A stretch of 64,000 nucleotides of DNA from Nitrobacter sp035546855 (GTDB lineage Bacteria > Pseudomonadota > Alphaproteobacteria > Rhizobiales > Xanthobacteraceae), in NCBI GenBank assembly GCA_035546855.1, contig DASZVY010000029.1, forward strand, positions 1 through 64,000, given 5' to 3'. Below, one piece after another: positions 59,034 through 64,000 of this stretch. The notes below the pieces were generated by a model. It saw only the letters and a program-made list of their open reading frames with translations, made no database searches and was not told the DNA's origin. The position numbers and the translations under genes were made by a program. Numbering within the stretch: position 1 is the first letter of the stretch; each line of letters begins with the position of its first letter.

Positions 59034-60344
59034 CTAGAACGCCGTCCCGGCTCTTGTCCGCTTTGACCCGGTGCTTTCCTCCGCTTCACGCGGCAACGGC
59101 TGGATGCGCAGCGCCGTGATGCGATTACGCTCGCGCCGCAGCACGCGGAAACGAAATCCGTGGAAGGTGAAACTCTGGCCACGCTCCGGAATCGAGCGCG
59201 CCTCGTGGATGACGAGGCCCGCGATCGTGGTCGCCTCCTCGTCCGGCAGATGCCAGTCCATGGCGCGGTTGAGATCGCGGATCGGCACCGAGCCGTCCAC
59301 CACCACCGAGCCGTCCGGCTGCTGGCGCACGCCGGCGACCACCACGTCATGCTCGTCGGAAATGTCGCCGACGATCTCCTCAAGAATGTCCTCCAGCGTC
59401 ACCATGCCTTCGACTTCGCCGTACTCGTCGACAACCAGCGCGAAGTGGGTCTTGCGGCGGCGGAACGCCTTGAGCTGCTCGGACACCGAACGCATTTCCG
59501 GCACGAACCAGGGCGGCAGCGCGATCGCGCTGGCGTCGATATGGCTCATGTCGCCCTCGGAGGCGCGGATCGCGCGCAACAGATCCTTGGCGTGCAGCAC
59601 GCCGATGATGTTCTCCGGCTTGTCGCGCCAGAGCGGAATGCGGGTATATTCGCTGGCCAGCACCTCGCTCACCAGTTCCTCGGGCGGAAGATCGGCATTG
59701 ATCGTCACCATCTCGGTGCGGTGAACCATCACGTCGGACACTTCCAGCTCGCGCAGGTCGAGCAGGCCGCCCAACATGTCACGATCCTGTTTCTCGACGC
59801 CGCCTTCGTGATGAATCAGGTCCACCGCGCCGCGCAGCCGTTCGGTCGGCGACAGGATCGGCTGGTTGGCGCCGATCCGGATGCCGAGCAGCCTGGTCAG
59901 GCCGCGCACCAGCTCCTCGACCACCACGAGCAGCGGCCCCAGCACCACCACGATCAACTGAATCGGGCGCGCCACGATCAGCGACACCCGGTCCGGCGCG
60001 TTGATCGCAATGGTCTTGGGCAACACTTCCGCGAAGATGACGACGAGAACGGTCATGACGCCGGTGGCATAGAGCACACCGATGTCGCCGAACCACGCCG
60101 TGAATACCCCTGTCGCCAGCGCCGACGCGCCGATATTGGCGATGTTGTTGCCGAGCAGCAGCGCGCCGATCATGCGCTCGCGCCGGTCCATCAGGGTCGC
60201 GACGATCCGCGCCTGGCCGCTGCCTTGATTTGCGAGGCGCATCATGCTGGCGCGCGACGCGCCGGTCAGCGCGGTTTCGCTCGCGGAAAAGAACGCGGAG
60301 ACCAGAAGCAGGCCGACAACGACGGCGAACGAAATCCAGTCCAT
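59034..60344 (-). CDS. CNNM/CorC-HlyC-family membrane protein with CBS domains
   Basis: A 436-residue protein with an N-terminal DUF21/CNNM membrane domain (about 1-180; SAFFSASETALTGASRASMMRLA), a CBS pair (about 205-325; VMVHRTEMVTI, HFALVVDEYGEVEGMVTLEDILEEIVG) and a C-terminal CorC/HlyC transporter-associated domain. The family handles Mg2+ or Co2+ export or sensing. The ATG at 60344 fits the family start; an ATG at 60368 is in frame. It lies downstream of aroB on the same strand across a repeat. Confidence 0.88.
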   Translation of the reverse strand: MDWISFAVVVGLLLVSAFFSASETALTGASRASMMRLANQGSGQARIVATLMDRRERMIGALLLGNNIANIGASALATGVFTAWFGDIGVLYATGVMTVLVVIFAEVLPKTIAINAPDRVSLIVARPIQLIVVVLGPLLVVVEELVRGLTRLLGIRIGANQPILSPTERLRGAVDLIHHEGGVEKQDRDMLGGLLDLRELEVSDVMVHRTEMVTINADLPPEELVSEVLASEYTRIPLWRDKPENIIGVLHAKDLLRAIRASEGDMSHIDASAIALPPWFVPEMRSVSEQLKAFRRRKTHFALVVDEYGEVEGMVTLEDILEEIVGDISDEHDVVVAGVRQQPDGSVVVDGSVPIRDLNRAMDWHLPDEEATTIAGLVIHEARSIPERGQSFTFHGFRFRVLRRERNRITALRIQPLPREAEESTGSKRTRAGTAF

Positions 60345-60375
60345 GACAGCGACAACCCTTGCATTCACTCACGTT

Positions 60376-60491
60376 CGTCATTGCGAGGAGCGAAGCGACG
60401 AAGCAATCCAGGTTTCATCTCGCGGCTTCTGGATTGCTTCGCTCAGTGAAAAATTGGCAAGAACCAATTTTGTCACGAGCTCGCAATGACG
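60376..60491. repeat. Extragenic palindrome (CGTCATTGCGAG family)
   Basis: CGTCATTGCGAG (60376-60387) is inverted against CTCGCAATGACG (60480-60491), with inner arms AAGCAATCCAG and CTGGATTGCTT-like (60401 and 60428 area). This repeat is widespread in bacteria. Its right arm ends one base before the aroB stop codon. Confidence 0.8.
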
Positions 60492-60492
60492 A

Positions 60493-61659
60493 TCAGCAGT
60501 CCGTCTCCACCGATACCTTCGCGGCCAGCTTCCGTGTCAGAAAATCGCGAACCGTGGCCGGCTCGACGTCGGTCGACACCACGGCCTGACCGATGGCTTT
60601 CAGCAGGATGAAGGTCAGCCGCCCACGCTTCACCTTCTTGTCCTGCGCCATCAGCGCCATGAGGGCATCCGCGTCGGCAAGCCCCTCCTGTCTGGCGCCG
60701 GCGATGTCCTGCAACCGCGTCGGCAACCCGACGGCGGCGAGATGGCGCTGCACGCGCGCCGCGTCCGTGTCCGCGATCAGGCCGAGTTGCGCCGACAGCT
60801 CCGCGGCCAGCGTCATGCCGATCGCGACGCCCTCGCCGTGATAGAGCCGGTCGGAGAAACCGGTCGCCGCCTCCAGCGCGTGACCGAAAGTGTGACCGAG
60901 ATTGAGCAGCGCACGTTCGCCGGTCTCGCGCTCGTCACGCATGACGATCGCCACCTTAGCGCGGCAACTGGTGGCGATGGCGTGTTCACGCGCCGCGCCG
61001 CCCTTGAATATCCCGGCGTGGTTCGCTTCCAGCCAGGCGAAAAACGGCTCATCGCCCAGCACGCCGTACTTCGCGACCTCGGCGTAACCGGCGCGGAATT
61101 GGCGCGGCGACAGCGTATCCAGGACCGCGGTGTCCGCGACCACGAGGATCGGCTGATGAAACGCGCCGACGAGATTCTTGCCCTGCGGCGAATTGATGCC
61201 GGTCTTGCCGCCGACGGAGGAATCGACTTGCGCCAATAGCGATGTCGGCACCTGCACGAAGTCGAGGCCGCGCCGCACCACCGCCGCCGCAAAGCCTGCG
61301 AGATCGCCGACCACGCCGCCGCCGAGCGCCACCACGAGATCGTTGCGCTCGATCTTGGCGGCGATCAATCCCTCGCAGACGAATTCGAATCCTTCGTAGC
61401 TTTTCGAGACCTCGCCTTCGTCGATGACGATTCGCGATGTGGCGATGCCGGCATCCTGCAACGCCACTTCGGTACGCGTCAGCCAGTGGGTCGCGACATA
61501 TTTGTCGGTCACAATGGCCACGCGCGCGCCCGGCCGCAGCGCCGCGATCCGCCGGCCGAGCGAGGACAGGATGTCGCGGCCGATAACGATATCATAGGCG
61601 CGGTCGCCCAGCGCGACATCGACGGTGATCGGCTCGGATGTCTTCAACGGCACAGTCAT
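60493..61659 (-). CDS. aroB: 3-dehydroquinate synthase
   Basis: The 388-residue enzyme of the shikimate pathway that cyclises DAHP to 3-dehydroquinate with NAD+ and a divalent metal. Typical parts are DEGEVSKSYEGFE, VALGGGVVGDLAGFAAAVVRRGLDFVQVPTSLLAQVDSSVGGKTGIN and NLGHTFGHALEAATG (metal-binding histidines). The ATG at 61659 shares a base with the aroK stop (TGATG), so aroK and aroB are translationally coupled. A longer open frame to 61719 lies inside aroK. Confidence 0.95.
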   Translation of the reverse strand: MTVPLKTSEPITVDVALGDRAYDIVIGRDILSSLGRRIAALRPGARVAIVTDKYVATHWLTRTEVALQDAGIATSRIVIDEGEVSKSYEGFEFVCEGLIAAKIERNDLVVALGGGVVGDLAGFAAAVVRRGLDFVQVPTSLLAQVDSSVGGKTGINSPQGKNLVGAFHQPILVVADTAVLDTLSPRQFRAGYAEVAKYGVLGDEPFFAWLEANHAGIFKGGAAREHAIATSCRAKVAIVMRDERETGERALLNLGHTFGHALEAATGFSDRLYHGEGVAIGMTLAAELSAQLGLIADTDAARVQRHLAAVGLPTRLQDIAGARQEGLADADALMALMAQDKKVKRGRLTFILLKAIGQAVVSTDVEPATVRDFLTRKLAAKVSVETDC

Positions 61660-62294
61660 CACGCGAGGCCAAATCCTTGTTGAGGTCCTGGTGGAGGCGC
61701 CGCGGCGGGATGGCGGCACAATCGGTCATGGAGATGTTCGACGCATTCGTCGACGATCTTCTCGTGCGGCACGTCGCGCGAGGCGATCGTGAGATCCGCC
61801 AGTTGATAGACTGGCTCGCGCTCGGCGAGAAGCCGCGCAATCGTCGCGGCAGGGTCCGGCGTATGCAGCAGCGGGCGGTCGGCGCGGCGCTTCACGCGCC
61901 GCAGGATCACATCCGCCTCCGCCTTCAGCCAGATCGACACCGCGCGGTCGCGGATCCGCTCCCGCGTCTCCTCGCGCATGAAGGCCCCGCCACCGGTGGC
62001 GAGAACCACCGGCCCTCCGCTCAGAAGCCGCGCGATGACCCGCGCTTCGCCATCGCGAAAGTGCGGCTCGCCATGAGCCTCGAAGATTTCCGGAATCGAC
62101 ATGCCCGCAGCGGCTTCGATCTCGATGTCCGCGTCGACAAACGGCAGCGCCAGCCGCGACGCGAGCCGCCGCCCGACGGTCGATTTACCCACCCCCATCA
62201 TCCCGACAAGCACCAGTGAGCGCCCCCTGAGCGCCGCGACGATCGCGGCCTCCGGGGAGGCTCCGGCGCATGCCGGGGAGGCGGATTGGGACAT
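61659..62294 (-). CDS. aroK: Shikimate kinase
   Basis: A 211-residue P-loop kinase that makes shikimate 3-phosphate. The P-loop is GMMGVGKST (31-39); the shikimate-binding aspartate lies in FVDADIEIE, followed by FRDGEARV and the Gly-rich LATGGGAFM. A 20-residue N-terminal extension precedes the kinase fold, as usual in this group. The ATG at 62294 follows AGAGG; the open frame to 62435 would overlap the divergent small gene. Coupled to aroB. Confidence 0.93.
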   Translation of the reverse strand: MSQSASPACAGASPEAAIVAALRGRSLVLVGMMGVGKSTVGRRLASRLALPFVDADIEIEAAAGMSIPEIFEAHGEPHFRDGEARVIARLLSGGPVVLATGGGAFMREETRERIRDRAVSIWLKAEADVILRRVKRRADRPLLHTPDPAATIARLLAEREPVYQLADLTIASRDVPHEKIVDECVEHLHDRLCRHPAAAPPPGPQQGFGLA

Positions 62295-62450
62295 CGGTGA
62301 ATACCTCTGCGGAGGACGATTGTGGCAACGTCCTTCAGCTATACTACTCCCGTCGCGGGCGTTGCCAGAGACTCTTGCACCGGCGCGGCGAACATGGTCG
62401 TACTTTCCCGGGCGCGCTGCCCAAATCATTAACACCGCCGAGCCGTCGCC

Positions 62451-62597
62451 ATGCCCAGCCTGTTCCGCTTCCTAACGGTCGTCGCGATCATCGGCGGCAT
62501 CGGCTACGGCATGGTTTTCGCGCTGGCCAATTTCGTCCACCCAAAGCCGCGGGAAATGACCGTCACCATCCATCCGGACAAATTTCTCAAGAATTAG
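62451..62597 (+). CDS. Small membrane protein (48 residues)
   Basis: A short gene with one hydrophobic helix (FLTVVAIIGGIGYGMVFALANFV, about residues 7-29) and a basic tail ending VTIHPDKFLKN. It is divergent from aroK. The clear inside-outside charge pattern and codon use argue for a real gene. I recall similar small proteins beside aroK and xerD in related genomes, but could not check. The function is unknown. Confidence 0.6.
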   Translation: MPSLFRFLTVVAIIGGIGYGMVFALANFVHPKPREMTVTIHPDKFLKN

Positions 62598-62602
62598 CTG
62601 CT

Positions 62603-62676
62603 AGTACCACCTATCTGAAGCTCCTGCACCGCAAGCGGCGAGTCCCGTCCAGGAACTTCAGATAGAAAGCGGTACT
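62603..62676. repeat. Long inverted repeat between the small gene and xerD
   Basis: CTATCTGAAG (62611-62620) pairs with CTTCAGATAG (62656-62665); the stem continues inward with TCCTG/CAGGA and outward with AGTACC (62603) and GGTACT (62671). The loop is about 23 bases. No T-run follows, so it may be a processing or attenuation structure in the xerD leader rather than a simple terminator. Confidence 0.6.
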
Positions 62677-62733
62677 GGAATTATGGTTTTGCTAGTCCCT
62701 TTGCTTTCCGAAGGTCGTTAAGCAGGTGTGGCG

Positions 62734-63741
62734 ATGGATCACGAACTTCGGAAAGTGGGTACTGGCCTCGGCGGCATGAAACCCGACAAGACGTCCGATG
62801 CGCGGCTGACGGGCCTGTTCCTCGACATGCTGGCGGCCGAACAGGGTGCCGGCGGCAACACTCGCGACGCCTATCGCCGCGACCTCGAGGACTGCGCGCA
62901 ATTTCTGGCGCGCAAGGGTGAGAATTTTACATCGGTCACGACCGCCGTGTTGCGCGACTATCTCGGCGACCTCGACACCCGAGGCTTCAAATCGTCGAGC
63001 GTGGCGCGGCGGCTGTCCGCGATGCGGCACCTGTTTCGCTTCCTGCTCAACGAGCGAATCCGCGACGACGATCCCGCCGCGATTCTCTCGGGCCCGAAGC
63101 GCGGACGCGGCCTGCCGAAAGTGCTCTCAATTGCGGATGTCGATCGTCTGCTGGCACGCGCGAAGCAGGACATCGATGCGCCCGGCGCTTCACCCGCGCA
63201 GCGGCTGCGCGCCGCGCGGCTCTATTGCCTGCTCGAAGTGCTCTACGCCACCGGCCTGCGCGTCTCCGAACTTGTCGCGCTGCCGCTCTCCGCCGCACGG
63301 CGCGACGCGCGCATGATCGTGGTGCGCGGCAAGGGCGACAAGGAACGGCTGGTGCCGCTCAACGAGGCCGCGCGCACGGCGATGGTGGACTATCTCGCTG
63401 TTATCGCCGAACAGCGCGAAGCCGCCGGCAAGAAAGCCGCCGCTACGAAATGGCTGTTTCCGTCGTTCGGCGAGAGCGGCCACCTCACCCGCCAGCATTT
63501 CGCCCGCGACCTGAAGGAACTCGCGGCTGCCGCCGGCCTTGCCCCGCGGCTGGTCTCGCCGCATGTGCTGCGCCATGCCTTTGCCAGTCATCTGCTGCAC
63601 AACGGCGCCGACCTCCGAATCGTGCAGACGCTGCTCGGCCATACCGACATTTCAACCACGCAAATCTATACCCACGTCGTCGAGGAGCGGCTGAAGAGCC
63701 TGGTACGTGACCTGCACCCGCTGGCGGACGGAAAAAGCTGA
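62734..63741 (+). CDS. xerD: Tyrosine recombinase XerD
   Basis: A 335-residue site-specific recombinase that resolves chromosome dimers at dif with XerC and FtsK. The N-terminal SAM-like core-binding domain (about 20-110) precedes the catalytic domain. Catalytic residues visible are Arg176 (ATGLRVSE), the H277-x-x-R280 pair (HVLRHAF), the histidine of LLGHTD and nucleophile Tyr312 (QIYTHV). The ATG at 62734 follows a GTG two codons earlier. The housekeeping form is supported by length and by its fixed-looking place next to aroK. Confidence 0.9.
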   Translation: MDHELRKVGTGLGGMKPDKTSDARLTGLFLDMLAAEQGAGGNTRDAYRRDLEDCAQFLARKGENFTSVTTAVLRDYLGDLDTRGFKSSSVARRLSAMRHLFRFLLNERIRDDDPAAILSGPKRGRGLPKVLSIADVDRLLARAKQDIDAPGASPAQRLRAARLYCLLEVLYATGLRVSELVALPLSAARRDARMIVVRGKGDKERLVPLNEAARTAMVDYLAVIAEQREAAGKKAAATKWLFPSFGESGHLTRQHFARDLKELAAAAGLAPRLVSPHVLRHAFASHLLHNGADLRIVQTLLGHTDISTTQIYTHVVEERLKSLVRDLHPLADGKS

Positions 63742-63750
63742 GCCGCGCAT

Positions 63751-64000
63751 TCAACGCATGCGCGCCAGCACGCCGTCGCGCTTGATCGCCACATGCCAGA
63801 TCACGGCCAGAATATGCAGCGCGACGACACCGACGATCAGCCACGCCGTCTTGTCGTGCAGCCACTCGCCCCAGCGCGCAAGCTCCATGTCGTGCGGCAG
63901 CAGGCGCGGCCACTGAAACAGACCGAACCACGGCAGCGAGTAACCACCGGCGGCTGAAAACATGTAGCCGGTGATCGGCATCGCCAGCATCAGCGCATAC
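63751..64000 (-). CDS. Cytochrome b561-type membrane protein (5' part beyond the window)
   Basis: The frame is open to the window edge, so the N-terminal part is missing. The visible 82 residues (YALMLAMPITGYMFSAAG ... HDKTAWLIVGVVALHILAVIWHVAIKRDGVLARM) fit the C-terminal half of diheme cytochrome b561 (CybB/YceJ type), with histidines in ALHILAVIWH as likely heme ligands. Such proteins move electrons across the inner membrane to or from quinol. It is convergent with xerD. Confidence 0.8.
   Translation of the reverse strand, partial: YALMLAMPITGYMFSAAGGYSLPWFGLFQWPRLLPHDMELARWGEWLHDKTAWLIVGVVALHILAVIWHVAIKRDGVLARMR

Noticed and set aside
62734..63741. Tyrosine recombinase as a phage or island integrase
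   Set aside because: Length, complete XerD motifs and its place beside aroK-aroB indicate the housekeeping recombinase.
1..64000. CRISPR array or defence island
   Set aside because: No regularly spaced direct repeats and no Cas, restriction or toxin-antitoxin genes were seen; the repeats present are palindromic and scattered.

Overview
The window is GC-rich, densely coded chromosomal DNA. It looks like an alphaproteobacterium of the Bradyrhizobium / Rhodopseudomonas / Afipia group (order Hyphomicrobiales). This rests on protein-family resemblance and gene order (aroK-aroB-CNNM transporter, bolA/J-protein/cobS-cobT, rpmB/SUV3-like helicase/S4 protein/fdxA/carD) and on many short palindromic repeats between genes; no database search was possible. 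About 62 protein genes, one tRNA-Arg(CCT), no rRNA, no CRISPR array and no insertion sequence or prophage were seen.

Region by region. 1-4.7 kb: end of an MDR-family reductase, then a gentisate-pathway cluster (gentisate dioxygenase, divergent maleylpyruvate/maleylacetoacetate isomerase, MarR regulator, 3-hydroxybenzoate 6-hydroxylase-like flavoprotein) around a palindromic promoter/operator. 4.8-12 kb: FMN hydroxy-acid oxidase, alpha/beta hydrolase, LysR regulator, divergent FAD oxidoreductase followed by a NitT/TauT-type ABC importer, then tRNA-Arg. 12-24 kb: YidB-like and GlsB-like stress proteins; two acyl-CoA catabolic units (SDR, paired acyl-CoA dehydrogenases and enoyl-CoA hydratase; and hydratase, VOC protein and ADP-forming acyl-CoA synthetase) that share a TTCCGC-N3-GCGGAA-like palindrome in their divergent promoter regions; an SNase-fold protein and an M48 lipoprotein protease. 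24-31.6 kb: CarD, ferredoxin, Hsp15-like S4 protein, large helicase, DUF3108 protein, L28.

31.6-40.4 kb: VWA protein and MoxR ATPase pair, HAD hydrolase, orphan Bug binding protein, patatin, and a membrane GGDEF-EAL protein. 40.5-48 kb: an AcoR-type sigma-54 activator, flavin reductase, LLM flavin monooxygenase and divergent CUT1-type ABC importer. A strong sigma-54 promoter and two tandem 18-bp dyads lie in the intergenic region between monooxygenase and importer, so the whole set may be one inducible uptake and oxidation system of unknown substrate; this is the most interesting candidate system here. 48-56 kb: a TPR/ATP-grasp fusion of unknown role, a secreted phytase-like esterase, cobaltochelatase CobT and CobS, DedA, J-domain protein, BolA. 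56-64 kb: AraC regulator, DUF2336 and PilZ proteins with two small unknown proteins, CNNM/CBS transporter, aroB, aroK, a 48-residue membrane protein, XerD recombinase, and the end of a cytochrome b561.

Start codons were chosen from ribosome-binding sites and family fit; several genes begin with GTG or TTG. Residue numbers refer to the starts given here.
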